Shown here: positions 7,894-15,925 of the stretch, one piece after another
How the letters are laid out: each line of letters opens with the position of its first letter
How positions within the stretch are numbered: the first letter of the stretch is position 1
Assembly: GCA_002494645.1 (NCBI GenBank)
Contig: DACE01000019.1
Coordinates: 1-22,115 of the forward strand
Reading direction: 5' to 3'
DNA from: Euryarchaeota archaeon UBA256
Lineage (GTDB): Archaea > Thermoplasmatota > Poseidoniia > Poseidoniales > Poseidoniaceae
DNA length: 22,115 nucleotides
Position numbers and translations under genes: made by a program
Notes under the pieces: model-generated
The model's input: the letters and a program-made list of their open reading frames with translations, nothing else
What the model was told of the DNA's origin: nothing
Database searches by the model: none

Positions 7894-10800
7894 ATGAGCC
7901 AAAAAATGAAATCGATCAGCCTAGCCTCCATCATGGTGCTTTCCGTCATGTCCTCGCTCCTTCTCGCGAGCGTTTCAGTGACTGCCAGTACCGTTGTTAT
8001 CACCGAAGCCGTCCAGATTGTTGACGGTGGGACCGCATCCGATGCTCAAGCCGCCGTCGGCTCAGATAGTTCAGGCAACGTTCACGTCGTTTGGACTCGT
8101 AACAACCAACACCTCTACTATTCGATGATCTCACCTCGTGGCGAGACCCTCATCGATGCTACTCAAATTACAAATTCGGGACTCCACAAGATTTGGCACC
8201 CCGATCTTGAAGTTGACGAGTACGACCGTGTGCACGTCGTTTGGGCTGACAAATCTGGCCAACATGCTATCATGTACACTGCCTTGCAGCCTTTCTCTGC
8301 TCCAATGGACGGCATGGCATCCGATGACGGAACCCTCTCAGCTATCGATGACACCATCATCTCACGCCGTTCCCAAAACCGCGATTGGCCGGCCCTGGAC
8401 ATCGACAGCCAGAACAACGTTCACATTGTTTGGGAAGACAACTATGACGAACTTGGTCGTTTCTTTAACCAACCTCAAATTTACTACTCTATGATTCAAC
8501 CCGACATCAGCTCAGGCGCTATCGTCACCCTCTTTGATGACACACTACTTACGCCAATCATCGGTCACAAAGGCCACCCCGACGTCGTTGTTGACGCAAA
8601 TGATTACGTTCAAATCGCATGGGATGACACCCGTGGTGGGAAAGTCGAATTGGCTTTCATCGTAGATACTTCGGGTTCAATGTACTCCGAGTGGGCAGAT
8701 ATCTGCACGGTTGTTTACGGTGGAAACTTTGCCTCTGGAGGTTATTTTCAAGGCATCAAGCCGATGCTTGAAGTCGCCAACATGACGGTGTTCGAAACCA
8801 TCTACGGTTTGGGCAACACCCTCCCAGGTGCTGCAAGTTCAGGCAACTGCCAGGGATACAACAAGAACACAGGTCCACGAACCACTCCTCTCGGACAAAC
8901 ACCCGGCGATGACTCAGGAGGTATCCGCAAGCTGCCTGGAACCATCTACAACGGCAATACATACTCTGGATACTCCGGCGAAGACTGGGGACCCGGTTCC
9001 AATTGGGCCTGTCTCTCATGGAAGGATGCCTCAGGCAACGTTCCCGGTAATCCTCCAACACAATCTGACCACCGCTGGAACCCCAACGCAACCAAGATCG
9101 TCATTCCAGTTTCCGACGAAGGACCCAAGGACGGCGACCCCTCTCAACAAGCAGATGATAAGGCAGCCATCCAAGAAGCACACGACAACTGCATCCTTTC
9201 AGGCGTCATCCCAGTTGGACTATACGGACAAGGCTACGGAGGTGCAGGAAACATCCAATCTCACTTCATGGATTTGGTGCAGTGCCCGAACGGGGTTGTC
9301 TCAACCCAAACACGCAACTGCCCTGGAAATACGCTGGCCAACACTGACGCTGGCGGACAGGCGTACGAGTTCCCTTCAGGTTCAGGAACCAACCAAATGG
9401 CTCTCCTCGTTGAAGCAATGGTGTACATCTCGACCAACAACTCTCGAGAAATCTACATGTCCGTACTGGACCCCTATGCTAAGATGAACAACGACCCATC
9501 CTTTACTCCCGGTTCAACCGGTCACTGGGTCCAAGGCGGCAACTATTACGAAGATACTGGTGCAGGCGCAGACGGACACCTGGTTGTGGTCAATGACACC
9601 CGTGTCACCATCGATGATGCTTATTCCTTCCACCCCTCGATTGGCGTGGACATGCAGGGCAACACCCACATTGCTTGGATGGATGGACGAGATTACGGTT
9701 TCGAGAAGGACGTCAACTACGAAGTCTACTACACGAAACTCCGCCTTCAAGGCGCAGGCGCCTGGGACGGAGCCGACCAAGGTCTCTCCACCTATGCTAT
9801 CAAGAAGATTAACGACACACCGATCTCCAACGTTGAAGGCAACGGCGGTCTACCGCCCGCCTCCCCCTATGCAGGCAACTCTGTTTTCCCCTCACTCTTG
9901 ACCGATGACCAAAACAACGTCCACATTGCGTGGGTTGACTCTGGAAATACTTCGGCCAACGAAGAAGTACTCTACGCCCGCCTCAATCAAACTGACCTGA
10001 CGGGTGACGGCCTAACGGCATTGGACCCTTGGGAAGCCGTTGCTGTGACCTCATGGAATTCAAACAAACTTGGACCTAATAGTGGCCGGCAGCCGAGTGT
10101 TGGAATGCCGCCAGCATTCTCAAATGACTTGGGAAGCGGAGCTCACATTGCGTGGTCGGATACCAACAAGTGCGGTGACGAAGGAAATAACAATCGATTC
10201 ACCATCTGTTATTCTCACGTACTTACCGGACAAGTTGACGTCGAGTTCGATGAGGGCGAGACCTTCTATCACGTGATTGAGCCAGGTCAGCAGACCATCT
10301 ACAACTTGACCATGAACAACTCAACACCTGGTCCGAAGGATTTGGTTGCTGACACCTACGGATTGAACATCTCCGGTGTACCGATGAACTGGACAGCAAA
10401 CCTCTATTTCGCAAGCAACCATTCCAGCATTTTCCCCGATACGCCAATCTTCCTCGAAGGTGGCGAAGATGTACGCTTCTACATGAGGGTGCAAGCACCG
10501 TCCATCTATCAGGCCAACGGAGACGAGTTAGCAGAAATTCGCATAACGGCGCAGTCTTACAAGGACCCAGCAATCCAAAACGACATCATCACGCTCACCC
10601 TGATGGACGTCGTACACGGCATCAACCTGGATACCTCCCACAGCATGGCCGACATTGAGCAAGGTCAAACCGCCCTGTTTTCAATCACCATCACAAATAC
10701 AGGAAACGTCAACGACGCCTTTGTCTTCTGGGACCCCAATAGTTTGGAAGGCCAACAAGAATGGCTCCTTCCATTTGGCTGGCAAATCAACTTCCCAATC

Positions 10801-12921
10801 CGCGTTGAACTTGACCCAGGACAGTCGGTAACGAAGAACCTCGAGGTAAGTGTTCCAACAACCGAAGACCCCGGAGCCTTCGTCATCTACGTCAAGGGTT
10901 GGTCGGAAGGTGAACCGATCAAGTCCGTTGAAAAAGGAACCTATGACATCCTTGAACTGGGTGTTTTCGTCTCGATTCGTTCAACTGGAAATATTGAGTT
11001 TAGCGTCCCTGACCGTTCCGAGCAAGTTTTGCCCGGCGACTGTGCTGAGTACGATATTGACGTGACCAAGAATTTCGATTCTGGAGAACTTGTCTTTGTT
11101 ACGCCTGGCGCTCCCGAAGTAAAGCCCGACGGCATCACCATGGATGCATGGCGGCAAGAGAACTGGGTGGTGAGCGTTGACTTTTCAAACGCTGCTGGCT
11201 CTGCTGATGCTGGTGACGGCCTCGGCGACCCAATCGCTTGGACGATTCAAGGTAACGACGACTCGGTCACCAAGACAGTGAGCGTTTCAGTCTGCGCCCC
11301 CACCAACGCCAGTTCAGGACTCGGACCTGCAGTGACGCTCAAGGCGTACCTCGACGGATATCCACGAATATCTGACTCGGCCATCCTCTCTACAAACGTG
11401 ATTCACGTTTATGATTTGGATGCTGGCATTGACCCCGATGTTGGGACATCGCTCGAAGTTAACCCCGGCGAGCAACTCACGCTTCCAATCTCTGTAAGCA
11501 ACGACGGAAACGGTCCTGACCGCTTTGACTTCCGCCTCGCACGTGTCACTGACGCTTTCGGCGTTGACGTCATCTGGGACATTGACATTCCTCGAGAAAA
11601 CTTGATGGAACTTACTCCTGGCACCTACCAGGCCTTTGACGTTCTCATGAACGTGCCGGACCGTGTTGAAGCGGGCGAGTACACGATCGTACTCCAAGCC
11701 TTTTCCGAAGAAGCCTACCCTGACGACAGTGGACGAGAAACTCGCCTCCGAGACACCATCACCCTCACGGTGACGGTCAAGGAATTCCACGACATGCAAA
11801 TCTCGATGGACCCCAGTGTTGACAATGCAGTCAAGACATCCGCTCCGGGCAAGATCGTTCGATTCACCTTCAACGTGACCAACAACGGAAACGTGCCAGA
11901 TGTTCCAACGCTGAACAACCATACGGCTCAGAAAGACGGCGACGACCTGCTTTGGGGCGAATCTCCCGGCATGAACATGCTTGACGGCTGGAGTGTTGAA
12001 TGGTACATGATGAAACAACTCAGCGCAGATGTAGTGGTTGAGGAAGCCTGTATCCAAGAGGTCTCTACCGCTTCGTCCTACCCCGAAGACAGTTGCGTCT
12101 ACCTCACTGACTTGGGTGAATTCCGCCTTCCTGAAATGGCGCCCTACGAAACCATCTCCGCAGTAGCGGCAGTTTCCATCGGCATCAACGCCAAGCTCGA
12201 CACACGTCAACTTGGTTTGAAGGTCGTCTCAATGCACGGGGACATGGAAAACAACGGCGATCACGACGACTCCCCACAATGGGACGGCGAAAACTTTGAT
12301 TCGAACGAATTCATTGTGACGCTCCGTCTTCGTGCACCGAACCTTGAGATTAAGGAAATCATCCTACCACCGTCACTCAACGGAGAAGTTGATTCAACAA
12401 TCCCAATCGGTATCATCCTACAGAACACCGGAAACGTACATGCTACAGACATCGAAATCGTTCTCTGCGAGTACGATGATGTCAACGATATGGACCTCAT
12501 TGACGAAATCCGCAAGAACGGCTGTGACGAAGAACGAGTCGTCATGCGTCAGGTTGTTGGAGCGCTGCTCGCACCGGACGACACCGAAGACGCCAAGGAG
12601 ATTGAATTGTACCTCCTCTACCCCGTCACTGCGGGAAGTAAGGGTGTTTACGTCGTCGTTGACCCGATGAATGAAATCGTTGAATCCGATGAGCGTGACA
12701 ACGTCAAGGCGATTGGTGAAGCACTCGAATCCGAGAACCCGATTCTTGACCTGGCTCAGGAAGTTGTTGGTAAGACAGCACTCCCCTTCGCAGTGATTCT
12801 ACTCACCATCGCTCTACTTGGCGTGGTTTATCTCGTTGGCAAGGGCCGACGTGATGACGTCAACAAGCGATTGGCCGAACAGTCGTCACTTGTGACGGTT
12901 CTGTCCGAAGAGAATCTGTGA
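7894..12921 (+). CDS. giant exported surface protein: beta-propeller with inserted VWA domain, Ig-like repeats, C-terminal anchor
   Basis: This is a 1675-residue exported protein. GAGGTGA (7883-7889) sits 4 bases before the ATG. A signal peptide occupies about 1-32. Seven propeller-type blade repeats of the form 'D..GN.HI.W.D....IYY' have their signature tryptophans at 67, 117, 180, 243, 595, 680 and 754. A von Willebrand A domain (about 252-512) lies inside blade four; it has MIDAS DTSGS (Asp258, Ser260, Ser262), a second acidic site SDE (407-409) and many Gly/Cys-rich loops. From about 780 onward come Ig-like modules of NEW3/CARDB type with motifs NTGNV (935-939), NDGNG (1203-1207), NNGNV (about 1330) and NTGNV (1511-1515). 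A membrane helix at about 1630-1649 and a short basic tail close the protein. It probably acts in adhesion or ligand binding at the cell surface. It converges with the ArsR-like gene 6 bases away. Confidence 0.88.
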   Translation: MSQKMKSISLASIMVLSVMSSLLLASVSVTASTVVITEAVQIVDGGTASDAQAAVGSDSSGNVHVVWTRNNQHLYYSMISPRGETLIDATQITNSGLHKIWHPDLEVDEYDRVHVVWADKSGQHAIMYTALQPFSAPMDGMASDDGTLSAIDDTIISRRSQNRDWPALDIDSQNNVHIVWEDNYDELGRFFNQPQIYYSMIQPDISSGAIVTLFDDTLLTPIIGHKGHPDVVVDANDYVQIAWDDTRGGKVELAFIVDTSGSMYSEWADICTVVYGGNFASGGYFQGIKPMLEVANMTVFETIYGLGNTLPGAASSGNCQGYNKNTGPRTTPLGQTPGDDSGGIRKLPGTIYNGNTYSGYSGEDWGPGSNWACLSWKDASGNVPGNPPTQSDHRWNPNATKIVIPVSDEGPKDGDPSQQADDKAAIQEAHDNCILSGVIPVGLYGQGYGGAGNIQSHFMDLVQCPNGVVSTQTRNCPGNTLANTDAGGQAYEFPSGSGTNQMALLVEAMVYISTNNSREIYMSVLDPYAKMNNDPSFTPGSTGHWVQGGNYYEDTGAGADGHLVVVNDTRVTIDDAYSFHPSIGVDMQGNTHIAWMDGRDYGFEKDVNYEVYYTKLRLQGAGAWDGADQGLSTYAIKKINDTPISNVEGNGGLPPASPYAGNSVFPSLLTDDQNNVHIAWVDSGNTSANEEVLYARLNQTDLTGDGLTALDPWEAVAVTSWNSNKLGPNSGRQPSVGMPPAFSNDLGSGAHIAWSDTNKCGDEGNNNRFTICYSHVLTGQVDVEFDEGETFYHVIEPGQQTIYNLTMNNSTPGPKDLVADTYGLNISGVPMNWTANLYFASNHSSIFPDTPIFLEGGEDVRFYMRVQAPSIYQANGDELAEIRITAQSYKDPAIQNDIITLTLMDVVHGINLDTSHSMADIEQGQTALFSITITNTGNVNDAFVFWDPNSLEGQQEWLLPFGWQINFPIRVELDPGQSVTKNLEVSVPTTEDPGAFVIYVKGWSEGEPIKSVEKGTYDILELGVFVSIRSTGNIEFSVPDRSEQVLPGDCAEYDIDVTKNFDSGELVFVTPGAPEVKPDGITMDAWRQENWVVSVDFSNAAGSADAGDGLGDPIAWTIQGNDDSVTKTVSVSVCAPTNASSGLGPAVTLKAYLDGYPRISDSAILSTNVIHVYDLDAGIDPDVGTSLEVNPGEQLTLPISVSNDGNGPDRFDFRLARVTDAFGVDVIWDIDIPRENLMELTPGTYQAFDVLMNVPDRVEAGEYTIVLQAFSEEAYPDDSGRETRLRDTITLTVTVKEFHDMQISMDPSVDNAVKTSAPGKIVRFTFNVTNNGNVPDVPTLNNHTAQKDGDDLLWGESPGMNMLDGWSVEWYMMKQLSADVVVEEACIQEVSTASSYPEDSCVYLTDLGEFRLPEMAPYETISAVAAVSIGINAKLDTRQLGLKVVSMHGDMENNGDHDDSPQWDGENFDSNEFIVTLRLRAPNLEIKEIILPPSLNGEVDSTIPIGIILQNTGNVHATDIEIVLCEYDDVNDMDLIDEIRKNGCDEERVVMRQVVGALLAPDDTEDAKEIELYLLYPVTAGSKGVYVVVDPMNEIVESDERDNVKAIGEALESENPILDLAQEVVGKTALPFAVILLTIALLGVVYLVGKGRRDDVNKRLAEQSSLVTVLSEENL

Positions 12922-12927
12922 AGGTGA

Positions 12928-13674
12928 TCACTTGGGCTTTGGCCCAAGGTACCAGCGGAGTTCCGTATCGAGCGGAGCAGCAATGATTTGGCCTGAGCGC
13001 TGTGCGATTTGACGTTCGAGTTGGGTCCTCAGAGTTTCAATGAGTTCTGCCACATTGGTTTCTCCAATGAGTTCACGTTGAATGAGAGAAGCCACGTCCA
13101 AACGCTCACCGTTGGACTCAACAATGGACTGAATGATGCTTCGTTCTTCATAGAGTTCGAAATCAGAACCGACTCCTGCCGAGACACGCTGACGAACGTG
13201 TTGATGAAGGGCGATAACCGCATCCCTCTGCGCGTCCAACTCATCAAGCACTTCACTGAGTGAGCGAAGGTGAGAGAGCCCCTCAGCCACTGCAATTTTC
13301 TTTCGTCCCCCCAATGCTTCAGCAACAGGGATGGAGGATGGAGGGAGTTGAGTTGAGAGCCTCATCGGACCACCAGCAGGAAGTTTGCGTTGTTCACAAC
13401 GAAAGAGATCTGGGCCAAGGTCAATTTGGATTGAGAAGGCTTTCTCTACCGAATAGATGGTTCGAGGAGGACCGCCTTTTTGTGACGGAACTTTTGATTT
13501 TGAAACCATACCGCCATCTTCGAGTTCTTTGAGATGCTTGACGATGGCGGGTTGACTTGCACCGATAATTTGAGACAGCTGCATCGCGTAGTGCGGCTCT
13601 CGAATCAAGCGCTCAAGAATTTGACGCCGCATCTTGTTTTGGAGCAAATAGAGGGCGCTATCAAGGTCAGTCAT
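12928..13674 (-). CDS. ArsR-type winged helix-turn-helix transcriptional regulator
   Basis: The N-terminal 80 residues form a winged helix: RRQILERLIREPHYA (16-30), MQLSQIIG (31-38), recognition helix ASQPAIVKHLKELEDGG (39-55) and a wing with KGGPPRTIYSV (66-76). This is close to the ArsR/MarR-like archaeal regulators that open with 'LLQNKMRRQILERL'. No ArsR metal-binding ELCVC-type motif is present. The C-terminal half (about 115-225) is long and helical and probably mediates dimerisation or ligand sensing. The total of 248 residues is about twice the size of a minimal ArsR protein. It is the last gene of the minus-strand run, 54 bases after a membrane protein, with GGTTGAGAAG just before its ATG. 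It converges tail to tail with the surface-protein gene. Its target is unknown. Confidence 0.85.
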   Translation of the reverse strand: MTDLDSALYLLQNKMRRQILERLIREPHYAMQLSQIIGASQPAIVKHLKELEDGGMVSKSKVPSQKGGPPRTIYSVEKAFSIQIDLGPDLFRCEQRKLPAGGPMRLSTQLPPSSIPVAEALGGRKKIAVAEGLSHLRSLSEVLDELDAQRDAVIALHQHVRQRVSAGVGSDFELYEERSIIQSIVESNGERLDVASLIQRELIGETNVAELIETLRTQLERQIAQRSGQIIAAPLDTELRWYLGPKPK

Positions 13675-13728
13675 CTTCTCAACCTGAAGTTGGGTAGTCC
13701 TCGCCCCTCTTTGAACTCATCGTTCGCT

Positions 13729-14778
13729 TCAAAGCTCTTCCCACTCTTTCCAAGATTGGTCACTTACGCTCGTTGATTTATTCTTTGCAGGCTTGGTTGC
13801 TGGCCGTTGCTTGAGTACTTTTTCATCGCCAGATTGAGCGAGGGATACTCCCTCGTCCCACGAAGCAATGGCTGCAACATTAGCAGCTTCTTCGATTGCA
13901 TCCTCTGCCGTAGAGCCCTGATAGCGACCGGAGCGAGCATGCTCTTGCGCTGCTTCTACGTCGCCTTTCATTAACGCGTAGACTTGTTCGGTCGTGAGAA
14001 GATTGCCCGCTGCGACGTCGGGTAAGCCATCAACGAATTCATCCGGCTGATTCTGTTCAGCCGTGTCTGCGAAGGGTGGCGCCACCGTCGGAGATTGTGC
14101 AGGCCTCGCTTGCTCTTGGGGCTGGTCAAACAGGACTGGGTTGTCAGGGTTGAGGTCGGTGATGGGGATCAGGCGACCGTCTTCTCCAACCATCATAACG
14201 CGAGGGGTTTTACTGGGCTTGGAGGCGAGATAAATGATGAGGGCAATCGGCGTTGTAAAGACACCAAAGCAACAAATGGTAGCGCCAAAGAGAAGTGTGG
14301 TTGATTCAAACAACTTCGATTGGAAAGCATCGATTGAAGACAACCAAGCCTTCGCTTCTTCACATGGAGTTTCACAGGTGATGGTGACGGCGTATTCGCC
14401 TGATTCATTCAATTTCCACGAAGCCCGCTCAATGAGAATATTACCCTCCTCTGTCATGGGTTGAAAATCAAGTTTGCAATCGGCTTCTTCAATGGCTTCA
14501 CCCGAAACGGACGAACCTTCTACGCGGAATAATTCAACACTCATCTCTGGGTCTTCTTTGAGTTGATAAAAGCGGTAACACACATCATCCAATTGTCCTG
14601 TGACTTCACTCCCGGGGCCGTCAAAGGTTTGATGATAGTTTTCTCGCGGGTCCATCGCCGCAGTAATGCTGCTCGATTGGCTGCTGACGAGTACGACTCC
14701 AATGACGACCATGACTGCGCCTGCGATGGCAAGGCGCATGGCCCAAGGGGACCGCTTGGCAGGTTCAACGGCTTGCAT
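13729..14778 (-). CDS. two-helix membrane protein with a small extracellular domain, unknown function
   Basis: This 349-residue protein has one hydrophobic helix near the N-terminus (14-32) and a second at about 161-185. Residues 33-160 between them would face outside and contain four cysteines (67, 101, 135, 139) that could form disulphides. The remaining 160 residues would be cytoplasmic; they include a proline/glutamine-rich linker and an acidic helical part (VYALMKGDVEAAQEHARSGR) that may mark a short conserved module. The basic run before helix 1 fits an inside N-terminus. I recognise no family. The gene lies 46 bases downstream of top6A on the same strand and may be transcribed with it. 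A GGAGGAAGAGGG stretch precedes the start but is rather far from it (about 16 bases). Confidence 0.7.
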   Translation of the reverse strand: MQAVEPAKRSPWAMRLAIAGAVMVVIGVVLVSSQSSSITAAMDPRENYHQTFDGPGSEVTGQLDDVCYRFYQLKEDPEMSVELFRVEGSSVSGEAIEEADCKLDFQPMTEEGNILIERASWKLNESGEYAVTITCETPCEEAKAWLSSIDAFQSKLFESTTLLFGATICCFGVFTTPIALIIYLASKPSKTPRVMMVGEDGRLIPITDLNPDNPVLFDQPQEQARPAQSPTVAPPFADTAEQNQPDEFVDGLPDVAAGNLLTTEQVYALMKGDVEAAQEHARSGRYQGSTAEDAIEEAANVAAIASWDEGVSLAQSGDEKVLKQRPATKPAKNKSTSVSDQSWKEWEEL

Positions 14779-14824
14779 CGTTATTCCCCAAACCCTCTTC
14801 CTCCATAAGGCTCGCTCATAGGGC

Positions 14825-15925
14825 TCAGGCTAAGCCAAGGTCGGCTAATTTCTCAGGAAGGTAGGTATCGGTTACGAAATCAAGACCGTATTTTGCAAGC
14901 GATTGCTGCTCAGCCTTCTTCCCTAATTCCAACATCATGTTGATCTGTTCTTGCCACCACGGGTCAGCAAAACGAGGGTCTGAAAGTTCAGCCTTGAGGG
15001 CGTCTTCGTCGCGTGAAGACAAATCATCACTCGGAAGGTCGTAGGCTTCGATATCGTCTGCGGTGATACCGAGATACGTTGCAGATGGCGTGGCTAAATA
15101 TTCCGAAATGTGGGCCGTTTTAATGGCGCCATAAGCGATAGATGCGAAGATGCGGAAGGACCAGGGGTCGCCGTCAAGGAAGACAACAACGGGTAAATCC
15201 CATTCTTCACTCATGCGCTTGAGAATTCGCCGCGTCGACCGTGCAGGTTGTCCCTTGAGGTGCAATAAACCACATTTGTATGCTTCATCAAACCCATTCT
15301 CAATCAAACGGTCAAACATACCACCGGTCTCAATGGCCATGATGAAATTAATGTCGTGTTCAAGAAGTTCAATCTTCTCTTCTTCAACATTGTAGGGTAC
15401 GCCGTACCCGGAATCCCCGACGTCGTCACGAGCATTGATTCGCATCCATTCACCTCGTCGGTTTCGTTCACGCAGGGTGAGGTTCCCAATCATGCGAGCC
15501 CCGTCTTCCTCAGGTCGTAATTTGAAATCTTCACGCATGCATTTCGTAACGACTTCAAGGTCCTCAGCGAGATTGTTCGACTCATTTTGAGATGAAAATT
15601 TCCCAAGGCCCCATGCCTCAGAAATGTAATACATCTCTCTGAGTGTTGACGATTTTCCAGCATCGATCATTTCTTCGATGAATTCTACAACGTGCAGAGC
15701 ACGAAGCAATTGCTTGGCAGAACCCAAACTCGTAGCGTCGCGAATGGATCGCTTTTTCCCGTACTTGTATACGCCGAGTTTATCGTCAAAGCCGATGTTG
15801 TTTTTGGTGCGAACAGGCAAGGTCATCGTAGGCGGTTCACCTTTGACAATTTTGTCATACATCTCTTCAACAACAGCGTGCAGGGCCGTCTTCGTTTCTT
15901 CACTCGTGTGCATGGCGGACATCAT
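14825..15925 (-). CDS. top6A: DNA topoisomerase VI subunit A (Spo11-like)
   Basis: This is the catalytic DNA-cleaving subunit of the type IIB topoisomerase, a Spo11 homologue that cuts both strands through a tyrosine while subunit B supplies ATP-driven gating. The 5Y-CAP (winged-helix) domain carries STLREMYY (93-100), with the catalytic tyrosine at 99 or 100, most likely the second. The Toprim domain has the metal-binding glutamate in IETGG (Glu199) and FLDGDPWS (Asp251, Asp253). The length of 366 is normal. Its start overlaps the top6B stop as ATGA. Two adjacent ATGs (15925, 15922) follow GGAGGT at 15936-15931; the second has the more usual spacing of 8 bases. Together with top6B it handles relaxation and decatenation of the chromosome. 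Confidence 0.97.
   Translation of the reverse strand: MMSAMHTSEETKTALHAVVEEMYDKIVKGEPPTMTLPVRTKNNIGFDDKLGVYKYGKKRSIRDATSLGSAKQLLRALHVVEFIEEMIDAGKSSTLREMYYISEAWGLGKFSSQNESNNLAEDLEVVTKCMREDFKLRPEEDGARMIGNLTLRERNRRGEWMRINARDDVGDSGYGVPYNVEEEKIELLEHDINFIMAIETGGMFDRLIENGFDEAYKCGLLHLKGQPARSTRRILKRMSEEWDLPVVVFLDGDPWSFRIFASIAYGAIKTAHISEYLATPSATYLGITADDIEAYDLPSDDLSSRDEDALKAELSDPRFADPWWQEQINMMLELGKKAEQQSLAKYGLDFVTDTYLPEKLADLGLA

Noticed and set aside
11314..12210. Long minus-strand open frame (298 codons) opposite the surface-protein gene.
   Set aside because: It is the antisense shadow of a well-supported gene; the sense frame has clear domain repeats and the antisense product shows none.
14781..14819. 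A 12-codon minus-strand open frame in the gap after top6A (MSEPYGGRGFGE), which could be a leader peptide or a frameshifted N-terminus of the next membrane protein.
   Set aside because: It ends in TAA before the next ATG, is out of frame with it, and has no good ribosome binding site. No evidence of frameshift beyond the short peptide.
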